Shown: positions 9,915 to 21,460, numbered from the stretch's first letter. The stretch is DNA of 64,000 nt from Sphagnum compactum (GCA_965153455.1 OZ234494.1:22568001-22632000); one strand, 5' to 3'. Notes: generated by a model from the letters alone, not told the origin. A program made the numbers and translations.

Positions 9915-12304
9915 ATGGGTACTTCGCAGAGTCGTGATGGGAGGTTACAGCATTCTGAGTCCGAGACCGAGTCGGAGGATTCTGGAACGGAGGAGTCGGA
10001 GTCTTCAACGGGAACTTCCCATGCAAGCTCCAGCAATAGTTTTCATTCGGCGAGTGGTGGCGGAGGAGGAGGAAGCACCTCCGGTGCTACTTCGAAGCTC
10101 AAGGACGCAGATGTGTTGACGAAGATGGGTACACTGTCGTTGCAAACAACAACTCCGCAGCCTATGCAGAGAGTCAAGCTTTATCATCATGTTGGTGGGA
10201 ATACACCCAAAGCTCATTGGGTTGTAGCCGAGAAGCAGATCGGGTGGGAGTTTCTGCGGGAGGAAGAGGAGGATGAGGAAGAGAAGAGAGGGTTCAAGAG
10301 CTGGTTGCTGGTAGTGGGTGGCAGGTTCAAGGCAAGAGTAGATGACACTCTGCCCATACAGTTCTTTGATGATCAATTGCGTGTAGACTTGGTTTGGAAA
10401 GGGGTGTGGGCTATGAAGTTCATGAATTCTACGGATTACAAGAGCTTTGTGACCGAGTACCAGAATCATAGGTTTGAGAATATCCACTTCCTGGAGCCCA
10501 CAGAGGAGAACAAGCTCAAAGTGTTTGGGAAGGATTTTATGCTTTGGGCAAAGGGAGATGGAGAAGAGGAGTCAATTTGGCAGGATGCGGAAGATGAGTT
10601 TGAGCGGAAGCAGAAGGAGAAGGAGCTCCGTGAAACTTATCAGGAGGCAGCCAAGAGTGGGGTGCAGAGCTTGACTATGGGAGCTATGGACAACAGCTTT
10701 CTGGTCAGCAATACAGGAATTGATGTTTTGTCCAACATGTCTGAAGGTGTGCACAGCAAGGGGGTTACAATCCGGCTCCAGAATTCTGGCGGAAACTCGA
10801 GCAGCTACCATACTCCAAAGAAAGGGATGCTGATGCAGGCTGAGAAGACAATGATGTTGCTAAGTCCTGTGAAGCAGCAGGGACAGCCACATGCAAGTGG
10901 TGTGAGCCAGCTTGATCTTGGGACAGGCAAGACAGTTGCAGAGTGGAAATTTGCGAAAGACGGGACTCCCATCACCATGCTTGATGTCACCAATGATGCA
11001 AAAGGCTCACAGCTTGAGTCATCTTCCACTTTCATGGGATTGGACGACAACCGGCTTGTGCGCTGGGACATGAGGGATAAGCATGGCGTGGTGCAAGACC
11101 TTTCATCTCCGGTTCTGAATTGGTCAGAGGGTCACCAGTTTGCAAAGGGCACAAATTTCCAGTGCTTTGCCACAACTGGAGATGGCAGTGTGGTGGTGGG
11201 TTCCAGGGATGGTAAAGTCAGACTGTATGGCATCACTTCCATGCGGCAGGCAAAAACCGCATTCCCAGGGTTAGGGGCTCCCATCACCCATGTAGATGTC
11301 ACATATGATGGGAAATGGATTGTAGCAACCACAGACACTTATATGATCTTGATCAGCACAGTGTTCAAGGATAAGGACGGGAAGTTCAAGACAGGATTCG
11401 GTGGTCGAGGGGGGAGCCACATTGCAGCCCCTCGTATCTTGAAGCTCAAACCTGTTGATGTGCATGAGGTTGGGCAAGGACAGAAGTTTCACAGTGGCCA
11501 ATTTTCTTGGGTGAGCATCTTTTCTTCTGTTCTCGCTCCTCAATGAATTTGCATATTCTCTGAAAGCAGCTTACTGCTGCAAGAGTCTCCTGCTTCAAAC
11601 CTCCAACCAAATGGCATTTTGAAGGGATTCCAGAAGCATGGATGGTTTTGTAGTTCCAGAGCCACTGCTCTAAAGGATTTTCCAAACTGATTTTTCCCTG
11701 TCAAACGTCCCTGAATGTGTGTATGGCTGTTGCTGTTGCTCAAACCACTCCTGAGTTCTTTGTTTTGTGTTTTCTCTTTTCTTTAGGGGTTGAGTTTCAG
11801 CTTTTTCATGCTTGCTGATGGGTTGCCGTTATGTTGTCAGATCTGAATGAAATGCCTCTAACCTTCTTATCGGATCTCCTCTCAATTCTGTTCAGGTTGA
11901 CTTAAATCATAAAGTATGGAGAAATTCTCAGTATCTATTGGAGATATTTAAACAGGCTGTAAATGTGATGGAATCTGGTGCTGGAATTTAACATTCTGTG
12001 ATTTTTTTGCCCCCTTGAATGATGACAGATCACTGAGGCTGGACAACTGGAGCGGAATCTGGTTGTGAGTGTTGGCAAGTACACGGCAATCTGGAACTTC
12101 AGACGGGTAAAGCAGAGTGATCATGAGTGCTACAAGCATGAGAAGGGCCTCAAGAGTTGTTACTGCTACAAATTGGTGAACAGGGATGAGTCAATTGTTG
12201 AAAGCAGATTCATGCATGATGCATTCACTGGTTTGTCATCACCAGAGGCACCTTTGGTGGTCGCCACACCTACAAAATACAGCTCTTTGATTGTGAATCC
12301 GTAA
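9915..12304 (+). CDS. CYPRO4: CYPRO4/VID27-like beta-propeller protein, 623 aa
   Basis: Two coding exons, 9915-11510 and 12029-12304, joined in phase 0 across a GT-AG intron (GTGAGC...GACAG); 532 + 91 codons. The ATG at 9915 is chosen because it begins MGTSQS, an N-myristoylation signal typical of plant CYPRO4 proteins; the frame is open three codons further but without another ATG. Residues about 12-50 are Ser/Glu-rich, then a Gly run. Residues about 85-200 form the conserved VID27 N-terminal region with an acidic EEEEDEEEK stretch. A charged helical segment ([13 protein letters not shown]) follows near 230. From about 310 to the end is the WD40-like propeller ([27 protein letters not shown]), completed by exon 2 ([24 protein letters not shown]). 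Length matches the family. Yeast VID27 is linked to vacuolar import and degradation; the plant role is little known. Confidence 0.93.
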
Positions 12305-14990
12305 GCAGCAAGGTCTGTCATCCTTATTGGTTTCCAGTTTGGCTTCTGTTCATACTTCTTTCCCATGGATGTTGCATGATGATCATTAGTCCCCATCGGT
12401 TTGAAGTTGGGTTAGTCAGGCCTTTTGGTGTTATGAAATCTGTTCCCTAGAGAGAAAGACAAAGAATCCATGGACATGCATGTTGTCCATACTGATTGTA
12501 ATCTAGTGCTCATGTACATTAGTCGTCTTCACATGGTTCTCTTTCTGCTTCAGGGATGTAATAATTTGCAGGATACAAGTCAGAAAGTGGGGAAGTTTGT
12601 GTTTTAGGGTTTTGATTAGTGGGTCAGTCATTAGTATCACAGTTAGTGGTCTTGCAATTTCTTCAGCTTAGAGATATACACGCTCTTGCAATGTGACCTG
12701 CAACAGAATGAATTCCTAGGCTCTTTTTCTCCCGTAGGCAGTGGTTGTTGTACATACAACTTTTGTATCTGTATGTGGGTGGTGTTCTGAATGTGGGTAA
12801 GCAGCTGGTAGCATTAACTGCAAACACCTCCAGACAGAAACATTGTAAACAAAAAGATGTCCAAATGTCAGAAAACACTTTTTGTTAAATTTGAAGACTA
12901 AGAATCTGTGTTCAATCTGTTTGGGGATCGTTGAAACCATTGAGTCTCTTGTTGCAGGCCTTTGTTCAGTGGCCATTGCAATGAGGAATGTGGTGCATGC
13001 CAGTGTCGGGTGGGTGTCCTATTTTAAAAAGAACCGACCAGGTCTGCAGACCTCAAATTTTGATAGTAGGTCAAGAAATTTTCAGATTGTACAAAAAGCC
13101 AGTATGAATATGTCAGTATTGGTGAAATACTTCCTAGTATCAGTATTTGTGATTTTTGAAGCTTGATTGCAATCAATACCAATATTGGTCTGGTATTTCC
13201 ATGATGAGATTTTTACCTTCATTGAAATGGCAGACCACATTTTGATAATATTTCATAGTTATGGGAAGAATAAAAATGAGAAAAACACATAAATAAAAGT
13301 CAAGGGAAAAGCAATGAACTTGGGGTTTAGGGTTGCTTGGAAAATGTACTTATCAAAGTTGAACGTTGATGTTGATTGATGTGAATAATAGCCATTTTCC
13401 AACAAGCTTTTTGGTTACAATTAAACAATCTTCGTCATCATTTTCAACGTGGTCTTAGAGCTTGGTTACTCTTCAGAGAAAGAGAACTAGAGTTGCATGT
13501 GTTGGATGTTAATCCAAATTAGGTTATGTTTTCTTATTGGGTAAACGATTCATTAACTAAAGTAACAATAAATCAATCTATGTTGTTGTGTCGTCAGAAA
13601 AAGTAATATGTGGCAAATTCTCAAATAATAAAACAAACAATGTGACTTTAATCGATTTTTAGATTATTAGTAAATAACAAATAAAACCGATTATTATATA
13701 TGATGACAATTAAAGTTGTATGTCTATATTCAAGAACACAAAAACATATTGAGATTCACATCATTTGGTGTGAGATAAAATTGAGAATAGTTTTAGTAAG
13801 TGATATATTGCAACATAGAAAATATGGGTGTATATATATTGACTAAGGCATATTTTAATGATAATCATGAACATTTGTGATGTTTGATGGGTGTGGTCAA
13901 ATGTGTAGCTTGATATTTTGTGGAATAAGGATGTTGGATATCATTGGTCTATCAGCTTATTATTAATTTAAAATATTTTTTTTTTATGCATTTATGCATT
14001 TAGTTAAAACTAAATGCAATGGTTGTAATTACTTTGATAAATATTAACATGATTGCATTTTTAGTTAAGTATCTCATTGCATGTGATGTTCACCCAATCA
14101 TGGTAAACGTAACATCTACATGGCATGATGAGCTTGTGCATGCAATATTAACAAAGGTAACATTTGCATGTGGAATGTTCACTTCTTATTGGGGGTACAC
14201 AATGGGTTTGGATCATAAATTTTGTAATAATTTGTGTGATCCTAAGGTTGAAGGGAAACTTATTATAAATTCAGTTTTTATTTATCTCTATTGTGTCATT
14301 GTTTCATTATCAATGTCCAACAATTGTAACATGTGGAACAAATGGAGTGATAATGAAAATTGTTTATTGGTTTTATCTCTAAGGTGAAAATTTATGAAAT
14401 GACATGTAGTTCATTTTATCTTTTTTTTAATTTATTTTTTCCATTTTAAAGTAAAAACATTACACGATTAACTATTTGTTTGAGTCCCACTACGGTTTTA
14501 AAACTTAATGTTAAATTACTTGGATGGCATCAAATGAAACTTGTTGGTGGTTGATGTCATATTTGAAAAAATGGTCAACATTAATACATTTGTTTAAAAC
14601 CATATTTTCAATTTAAACATCATGGGTGTAACAAGCCATAATTTCCTTCCCATTCCATAAGTGGGAAATTATGACTTTTGACTTGGATCTCCCACTTTTG
14701 GTGGGATATTATGTTTTTTATCCTCTTTTAACAATTTATTAATAAATACCCCAACTTTTTATGGGTACTTTGACCAAGGAGTATCATGCACGTGTCTTTA
14801 TTCATTTGTACCAATCATAAAAAGCCAAAACACCCAAAAAAGAAAGAATACAACGAACAAAATGGTAGACCCATGTTTAAAAAAACAAAAGAACCACCTT
14901 ATAATGCAAACCACAAAGGGAACATCAAATTTTCAAACCCCCTCCTGTCGCAAAAATCATATCAAATAGGGAAAGGGGAGGACCTCCTGA
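12305..14990. other. Downstream and intergenic DNA, no gene seen
   Basis: Bases 12305-13000 are moderate in composition and probably include the CYPRO4-like 3' untranslated region; no canonical AATAAA is evident. Beyond 13200 the DNA is AT-rich. A 122-codon frame at 14019-14387 has no recognisable domain. The segment 14640-14720 carries a weak repeated phrase around GTGGGAAATTATG / GTGGGATATTATG. Confidence 0.5.
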
Positions 14991-14999
14991 AAGGATGCC

Positions 15000-16990
15000 T
15001 AGCTTCTAAAAACCTTCGTTTATGGCAACAACACGTTTCAAAATAGAGATTGCTTATGCACATTGTAACACCATTGACACCTTATGCTTATAAAATGTGC
15101 GTAAAACTGAAAGAGGAAGGCCTCCAATGCCCTTTGTTCCCCACGCCATGTTGGCACATCAATGAAAAAACTCGTCCGCCTAGTAATGTAGACATCCGAA
15201 AACCTGCACAACTAAAAGGAAAAACATGTCCATTTGAGAATAGATTGTGATAAAGACCATCCTTTGCTTAAATTACAACTGTTGCTACAACTTCATTAAA
15301 AAAAAGTAACCCAAGAAACCAAATCAACTCAAGTGGGGTTGGCAATGACAACATCTACCAATGTGCGAACACCATCGACTAACAACATAATGTTGATTCA
15401 ACATCGCAAAAATCGTAAAGGAGGGGCGAAATACATTGGCGGCTTTCTCGAAACATGAAATCCTGCATTTCTTGCAATGGCCAAAAAAAACATCTCAAAC
15501 AACATCTTGTGAAACCGTCCTTTCCCCACCATGCATGCAACAAAGAAGGTGGATCCCCATAGGATCCAAAGGTTGATTACAAATGCAATGGGATATTCCA
15601 AGGACTAAAAGATGGGAAAGACCCAACCTAGTGCACAATGTGGTGGAAAAACATCTAAAAACAGGCAGAAGAAAGGAATGATTGAATGAGCTAATAACCA
15701 AGCTTTCGCACTTGGCCCTGCACACAACCTCAAGCGTGTTTGATTCGAATTGGAAAGTAAATGAAAAAGGATGTTAGTAAAAGAATGATTGTATAATCTT
15801 TCTAAAAAATATTCTCCTAAAGGTGATTTCCACCTCTTTTAACCAACTACTCAAAAGGGGGGACACATGCTACAGCCTTTGGGGGAAGAAGCTCTCGCAT
15901 TGATCTCAAATGTGCTTGGAAAAGGAAGGGCTTTAAGTTATTTACATGAATCACCTTCAACAAAAAAGGGCAAGAATACAACAAAAATATGGAAGTTATG
16001 ATAAAGGCAAGAAGGGCATCAAGGCACCCCAATGAGCCCGGACCCAAAAGCCTTTAAAAAATTCCCATTAACGTGAAATCAAAAATAACAAGCTAATTCC
16101 AAAAACCTAGAAAAGGGGGGGGGGGGGGGAACAATGAAGCAAAAAGGAAGGCCTTTTGATTGAAGTACAAAAGAACGTGAAGGCCATAAAATGAATGAAC
16201 TGAAGGGAAAAGTTAGGACGATTACCCCCCCATTGCTTGAAGTTCTTTGAAAATGGCCTTACATGAAATGGTGATGAAAATGTTTGTAATGTCAACTTGA
16301 AGCACCACCCAATCAGGATGGGCATCCAAAATGGTCCTAATACCATGGACCATGGCCTCACAACCTCTTTTAATTACCACTTCAAATTGATATGGATACA
16401 AATGATAAGTAAATGCATCACAAAATTGCAGGCATAAAGTCTCTCTCACTGCAATAAAACGAATGCCACCATAAAGCTTGGTTAAAGCCAAAAGCCGATT
16501 AATGCCAAGGATTCAAGCCATGAACCTAGGGATGCGGTCGACAGCCACATGGAACACAATTGGTGGAGCTGAATGAAGCCCCTCATTGAATCTTTAGGGT
16601 CAAAATAATCTCAAAGATGTTCGAAAACCATGTTAAAAGGACCACCAACCAACAAATGAGACATGTGTAAAAATGCCAACCTAAAAAAATCCACTAAGAA
16701 TTTAAAGACTAAATCAGGTTGAAAGTCCAAAAAGGAATTCGAGTAAGGGGGTTTGTGTTCAACAGATGCAAAATTAACAACACACTAAACATCTTTAGGG
16801 ACACCAAAGTTGGGGCAAGGGGGGCAAAAATTCTAATGACATTTACAAACTCCTTAGTGTGCCCTAGGATTAAATTCCATCTCAACTGATGTGGGGGAAT
16901 GTCGTAGGGGTAAAATTGAAATTAGGCAAAGTTGGTGATGCACCCATATCTGAGGACAAGGCTGCCACTCGCACTTCTGCCCACAAAAGG
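15000..16990 (-). mobile_element. Decayed LINE-like reverse transcriptase (non-LTR) relic
   Basis: Reading the minus strand from high to low coordinates, broken frames give one ordered protein. About 16650-16600 reads GPFNMVFEHL. The segment 16491-16222 is the reverse-transcriptase core (GGIRFIAVRETLCLQF, QFEVVIKRGCEAMVHGIR, DWVVLQVDITNIF, the last being the motif A region). About 15690-15500 reads LGISHCICNQPLDPMGIHLL followed by C-x2-HGGERT. About 15490-15430 reads AIARNAGFHVSR. About 15225-15060 reads VFGCLH...GLPLSVLRTFYKHKVS. Stops and frameshifts occur throughout and no start is left. I did not find a target-site duplication or poly(A) end. Confidence 0.7.
16222..16491 (-). pseudogene. 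Reverse transcriptase core fragment, 89 codons open
   Basis: The best-preserved piece of the LINE-like element. It contains fingers/palm motifs including a VDITNIF stretch corresponding to RT motif A (catalytic Asp) and a Gly-Gly before the next frame break. The YxDD box expected about 80-100 residues further on is not visible, either lost or frameshifted. The 15-base run of G at 16115-16129 lies just downstream and may mark one of the frame breaks. Confidence 0.65.
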
Positions 16991-16999
16991 TGTTCCGCC

Positions 17000-17545
17000 T
17001 AAAGTTCCCCAATCACTTGAAAGGAATCGTTGACAGTGCGCCTCAGTCTTTTGATGCCCGACTGATCTTCCACGAAGGGGAAGAGAAAGACACCATTGAA
17101 GGAACAATAAGAATAAGTGTCAAGTTATCACATCAAACAAATCATGTGTTTAGTGATCAAGAGGAAGGCGAAAAATAAGTTGCACTTCTCATCGAAGAAT
17201 GAAAAGGATGCACACGTATAGTTGTGGACATGTAAGGCCCAAATGGAAGGTGCTTAAAGGATTTAACTCCAAATTCCAAGCGTAAACCACTGGGGGGAAA
17301 GGGGGCCAAAGAGGAAATAGAAAAACTTGGAATGCCATTTGGAAGGAGAACCTGATAAGACTAACAATGCTTCTAATGTCGAGCCATACCACATTGAGAA
17401 AATAGGACCCCATAGTCGGAACATGGAACATCGTGAAAGGCCCCACCCATACCCCAAGGGATGATGAAACACTAGAAGTGAGCCGCTTGACAAACCAAAT
17501 TGAAATAAGAACTTGGGGGAGGCCTAAAAGTTAAAGAAAGAAGGG
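17000..17545. other. Spacer, no gene seen
   Basis: Frames on both strands up to 85 codons exist but carry no recognisable motif. The minus strand may be 5' remnant of the LINE-like element, but I could not match any part of it to a domain. Confidence 0.4.
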
Positions 17546-17554
17546 CTTCCATAA

Positions 17555-17820
17555 CATCAAGATAATGAAAAAGAAAAAATGGAAAGAAAGAAGGAAAAAA
17601 AAAAGGGAAGAGAGAAACAAAGAACAAGAAGAAAGAAGAAAAAAAGGAAGGAAAACAAGCTAAAAGAAAAAAGGAAAGAGGGGAAAAAGAAAAAAATAAA
17701 AAGGGAAGAAAAAAATAAACAAAATAAAGGACAGATGGGAAAAAAAAGAGAAAAAAACGGATAGATGGGAAAAAGAAAGAAAAAAAGAAAAAAAGAAAGA
17801 AAAAGAAACGAAAAAAAACA
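17555..17820 (+). repeat. Polypurine (GA-rich) tract, about 265 bases
   Basis: Almost uninterrupted purines (GAAA, GGAA and AAAAAG words) on the plus strand with only scattered pyrimidines, ending in a run of C at 17821-17827. It generates spurious Lys/Glu-rich and Phe/Ser-rich frames on the two strands. It could form triplex DNA. Confidence 0.75.
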
Positions 17821-18095
17821 CCCCCCCAAATAAAAGGACTTCAAACTATTGCATTGCCACATTTGTCGACTCATCTCATCCTCCAACCATCTACCCACTT
17901 CCTAGCTCCAGGTCGTTTCTTGCAACTTTAGCAAATGCATTCCATTGCACAACAAATATCTAGACACAGGTCTAGGACACAAAGCTAGCTCTATAGAATT
18001 ATCCTAGTTGTCTTCCTTTTAATATTCCTGCTACTTTTGCTCTAATGTTTAGCCATAGCGAAATCATGTGTATGTTTTCCTTTGGTTCATTGCTA

Positions 18096-18100
18096 ATAGT
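18096..18100. repeat. Left target-site duplication ATAGT
   Basis: Five-base duplication ATAGT directly flanks the left LTR and is repeated at 24325-24329 after the right LTR. Five bases is the size Ty3/gypsy integrases make. Confidence 0.92.
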
Positions 18101-18367
18101 TGTTATGGACCGACTACAAACAAGTGGAGAATTACAAGACAAGACAAGCTTTATTGACCCATCAACTGGTGTTGATCTGGTAAAGGGTTGTTCCCCAGAC
18201 TATCTCCTTTTATAACCCTGAGCCATACTAGTCCCAAAATATCCTAGGCCATGATATTGCCAAAAGTATCCCAAAATATCCTAGGCCATGATATTGCAAA
18301 AAGTATCCCAAAATATCCTAGGACATGACATTGCCAAAAGTATCCCAAAATATCCTAGGCCATGACA
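18101..18367 (-). repeat. 3' LTR (267 bp)
   Basis: Left-hand LTR, downstream in element orientation. It holds four copies of a 37-bp unit (core ATCCCAAAATATCCTAGG) at about 18232-18367, against three in the other LTR. On the minus strand it has TATAAAAG (18207-18214) and AATAAA (18150-18155), a promoter and a poly(A) signal. Position 18180 is G against C at the matching 24174, the only substitution between the LTRs. Confidence 0.95.
18150..18155 (-). terminator. Poly(A) signal AATAAA in 3' LTR
   Basis: AATAAA on the minus strand, about 50 bases before the LTR end and about 55 bases after the LTR TATA box, the expected place for 3' end formation of the element transcript. Confidence 0.6.
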
Positions 18368-18381
18368 TTATCCTCTCCTTA
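18368..18381 (-). other. Polypurine tract (second-strand primer)
   Basis: On the minus strand the sequence AAGGAGAGGATAA abuts the 3' LTR, the expected position for the plus-strand-DNA primer of a retroelement. Its last three bases, TAA, are also the stop codon of pol, so the coding frame runs right up to the LTR. Confidence 0.7.
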
Positions 18382-19882
18382 AGCGACATCTTCTAAATGG
18401 AGCCGGTTTGTTAGGATATCGTTGGTGAAACCGATTAACTAAGTCTTGGGCATGAACTAGGTTTCCAGTAGGCTCCCAAGTAGCTTCAGAAGGAGGATAA
18501 CCTCGCCAAAAGACAAGGTACAAGAGCTTTCCACGAATCTTCTTGGAGTCCAAGACCTCCTGAACTTCAAACTCTTCTTGGCCTTCAATTTCGACTTGAG
18601 CTGGGGGTTCTTGATGACGTTCTGGGATTAGGTTTTCATGATAGGGCTCAAGCAGGGAGACATGGAAAACATTGTGGATTTTGAACTGGGGTGGAAGCTC
18701 CAACTGGCAAGCCACTAGACCAACCAATTTAGCGATTTTGAAAGGTCCGAGGCGCTTGTAATCCAACTTGGCACATGGGCGAGTGGTAGCAATGTTCTTT
18801 CTGAGAAGCCAGACCTTGTCCCCAACCTTGAAGTTTGGATGGTCCTTGCGTCGGCGGTCTGCTTGCTTCTTTTGCCACTCCTGTGTTAGCTTGAGTTCTG
18901 CCATAAGGTTCTGTTGAACCTGTACAAGCCTCGTGGCCCTTTCTTCAGCCGAGGGGTTTACAGAGTCTCCAGGAATTTCAAGGCTGAACCTGGGATGAAA
19001 ACCGTAATTGGCAAAGAATGGACTGATCCCGGTCGATACATGTGTTGTGTTATTATAAGCAAACTCTGCTTGAGATAGTAGGTCCAGCCAGTCGTCCTGT
19101 TGGTAGTTCACAGTGCAGCGAAGGTATTGCTCGAGTGTTTGGTTTGTCCGTTCGGTTTGTCCATCTGTCTCAGCGTGGAAAGCTGAAGATAGCCGAATGT
19201 CAACTCCAAGAAGCTCGAATAGACGATGCCAGAACTTGGATGCAAATTGAGGACCTCTGTCGGACACAATTTCCTCGGGGAGTCCATGTAGTCGGACGAT
19301 CCCGTCCAGAATTAACTGAGTTGTCTCTTCTGCCGTGATTGACTTGGAACAAGGGGTGAAATGGGCCATTTTGGTGAGTCGATCGACCACAACCAGTATT
19401 GAATTCTTGGTTCTGACAGTAGGGAGGTCTGTGATGAAGTCCATTGCAATAGATCCCCAAGGTCGGCTAGGAATCGACAGAGGCTGTAGGAGTCCAAACG
19501 GGCGATGCCTGGGAGCCTTGGATCGAGCACATGTATCACAAGACTTGACATACTCCCGTAGCATCTTGTTCATTTTGGGCCACCAGTAAGTCCTTGACAC
19601 TAGTTCGTGAGTCCGTACCATTCCAAAGTGACCTGCCAGGGTGTTGTCGTGGTATTCCCTCAGGATTTTTAGGCGTATAGGTCCTTTGGGTACATAAATC
19701 AGGTTATTTCGAAGGAGAAGTCCGTCTTGCTGCTCAAATTGATCCAAGTCATCACGATTTGGGTTCCTTGGTCGTTCCTGGAGTTCCTTCTTGATGTTGG
19801 TAACCCAGGTGTCTTCCTTAGTTGCCATCTTGATGTCCCTGACAAGGTATGAGTCTGGGAGGGTGCTGATTGTTACTGCAAC
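18368..19882 (-). pseudogene. Integrase with C-terminal chromodomain (pol 3' part)
   Basis: Open from just after the TGA at 19883 to TAA at 18368, about 504 codons including the 486 after an internal Met at 19828. It starts with the zinc-binding HHCC region (YHDNTLAGHFG, then CDTCARS). The DDE core follows, with the first Asp in AMDFITDLP, the second in IVSDRGPQF and the Glu near AETDGQTERTNQ. Then come a GPF-type module (DYKRLGPFKIAKL) and a chromodomain (VQEVLDSKKIRGK, YLVFWRGYPPSEATWEP) that in chromoviruses can guide insertion to marked chromatin. All catalytic residues appear present. Translation from gag would be stopped upstream, so I call it a pseudogene segment. Confidence 0.9.
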
Positions 19883-20290
19883 TCAAAATTGCTCGGGGTT
19901 GAGTAAAGTCTGGTTCTGCTGGCCGTAGGCCTCATCCCCCGCTCGAAGTTCATATTCTGAACGATGAGATAGCGCGTCAGCTTTCCCTTGCTGGGTGCCG
20001 GGTTGATACTGAATCTCAAAGTCGAAATCAGCTAGGAAGATAGACCAGCGTGCCTGGCGACGATTTAAGGTCCGAGTAGTTGTGAAATAAAGGAGATTCT
20101 TGTGATCTGTCAGAACTTGGATTCGATGTTGAGCTCCGGCAAGATACGGTCTCCACTGCTCGAATGCCGTGATGATTGCCAGAAGTTCCTTATCGTAGAC
20201 CTGGTAGTTGATTTCGGCACTGGTTAACTTCCGTGAATAAAAAGCAACTGGATGCAGCAACCCATCTATTCCAAATTGAGATAGAATCAT
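19883..20290 (-). pseudogene. RNase H domain segment (pol)
   Basis: A 135-codon open piece with RNase H features (AFYSRKLTSAE, YDKELLAII, LTDHKNLLYF, RQARWSIFL, GKADALSHR) that removes the RNA strand during reverse transcription. Upstream it is cut from the reverse transcriptase by the MITE at 20288-20472. Downstream it ends in a TGA at 19883-19885 that is in frame with the integrase, so a single substitution (for example a C-to-T change in a CGA codon) would explain the stop. Confidence 0.88.
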
Positions 20291-20480
20291 AGTTATGACA
20301 TTCTTGGTGCGAGAATGTTATGGAAGCCCAAAGAAGCAAGAATTTTAAAGAATTTTATAGATCAACCAGTGTAATTTGGTAAACATTCGCGGGTAAAGAA
20401 TGTTATGACAAGGTGCTAAATGAAGAATTTTAAAGAATTTTAATGTGCAAAATGAAGAATGTCATCACTAGGGATAGAAT
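20280..20480. mobile_element. 185-bp hAT-like MITE with 8-bp TSD, nested in pol
   Basis: The insert 20288-20472 is flanked by the perfect 8-bp duplication GATAGAAT (20280-20287 and 20473-20480). Its ends form 16-bp terminal inverted repeats with 14 matches: CATAGTTATGACATTC at the left, and the inverse of GAATGTCATCACTAGG at the right. Internally, about 85 bases are tandemly duplicated: GAATGTTATG at 20313 and 20398, and a 20-base AT-rich word at 20338 and 20423. Removing the insert and one duplication leaves the surrounding pol frame continuous, which proves insertion. Eight-base duplications fit the hAT superfamily. It encodes nothing. Confidence 0.9.
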
Positions 20481-21287
20481 AGCTCCCAAGGCAAAATCTG
20501 AAGCGTCCGTTTCCACAATGAATGGCTTGGCAGGATCGGGATGTATCAGGATGGGTGCAGAGGTGAATGCCATCTTGAGAGTATCAAAAGCAGCCTGGGC
20601 CGTTGGATTCCACGAGAAGGGCTTGTCTTTGCAAGTCAGGGTTATTAACGGTGTTGTGATCTTGGAGTAGCCTTTGATAAACCGACGATAGAAGTTGGCA
20701 AACCCTAGGAAGCGTTGAACGTCCTTGACTGAGGATGGAGTAGCCCAACACTGGATGGTCTCGACCTTTGACTTGTCCATGAAAATGCCATCTGGAGAGA
20801 TCACGTAGCCGAGGAACGCCACTGAAGATTTGTCGAATTCACATTTTTCCATGCTATATAAGCCATGCTCCCGCAGCGTCGCAAGCACCAATCGTACATG
20901 TTTGTCGTGGGTTTCCTGGTCCTTGGAAAAGATTAAAATGTCATCCAAATAGACCACGACAAATTCGTCCATGTAATCCCGGAAGATATCATTCATCAGA
21001 TGCTGAAAGACTGCGGGTGCATTGGTGAGGCCGAAGGGCATGACCGTGTATTCGAAGTGGCCATAGTGTGTGCGAAAAGCTGTCTTCCATTCATCATCAG
21101 GGCGAATCCTGAGTAAGTTGTAGGCTCCACGGAGGTCAAGCTTAGTGAAGATCTTCCCGGTACGTAGTCGATCTAGGAGACCTGAAATCAAGGGCAAAGG
21201 ATATCGATTTTTTTTGGTTATCTTGTTGAGTCCACGATAATCCACACAGAGTCGAAGGGAGCCATCCTTCTTCTTGACAAACAAAAT
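20443..21287 (-). pseudogene. Reverse transcriptase domain (pol)
   Basis: Open frame, entered from an upstream frameshift near 21288. It carries the RT order: [29 protein letters not shown] (motif A Asp), [26 protein letters not shown] (catalytic YLDD), [10 protein letters not shown], then the connection and the start of RNase H ([15 protein letters not shown]), where the MITE interrupts it. The last ten or so codons after GAILS are MITE sequence, not element protein. The frame upstream (ending [12 protein letters not shown]) is one register off, which fits loss of one base in a run of C at about 21288-21291. Confidence 0.9.
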
Positions 21288-21460
21288 TGGGCGCCGGCTG
21301 GAGACTTGGAATGCTGAATGAACCCCTTGGCAAGATTTTCAGTAAGGTAATCACGCAGGGCTTGGAGTTCCGGTTCCGATAGGCCATAGATAGGACCAAA
21401 GGGTGGTGAGTGTCCTTCTTCTAGATCAATCGGGCAGTCATATGGACTATGGGCGGGGAG

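Noticed and set aside
10005-10487. 160-codon minus-strand frame inside the CYPRO4-like gene
   Set aside because: Shadow of the conserved plus-strand exon; the plus strand has the family match.
14019-14387. 122-codon plus-strand frame
   Set aside because: Composition follows the AT-rich surroundings, with no motif and no neighbouring exon structure.
17557-17898. Phe/Ser-rich minus-strand frame that looks like membrane segments
   Set aside because: Produced entirely by the polypurine tract.
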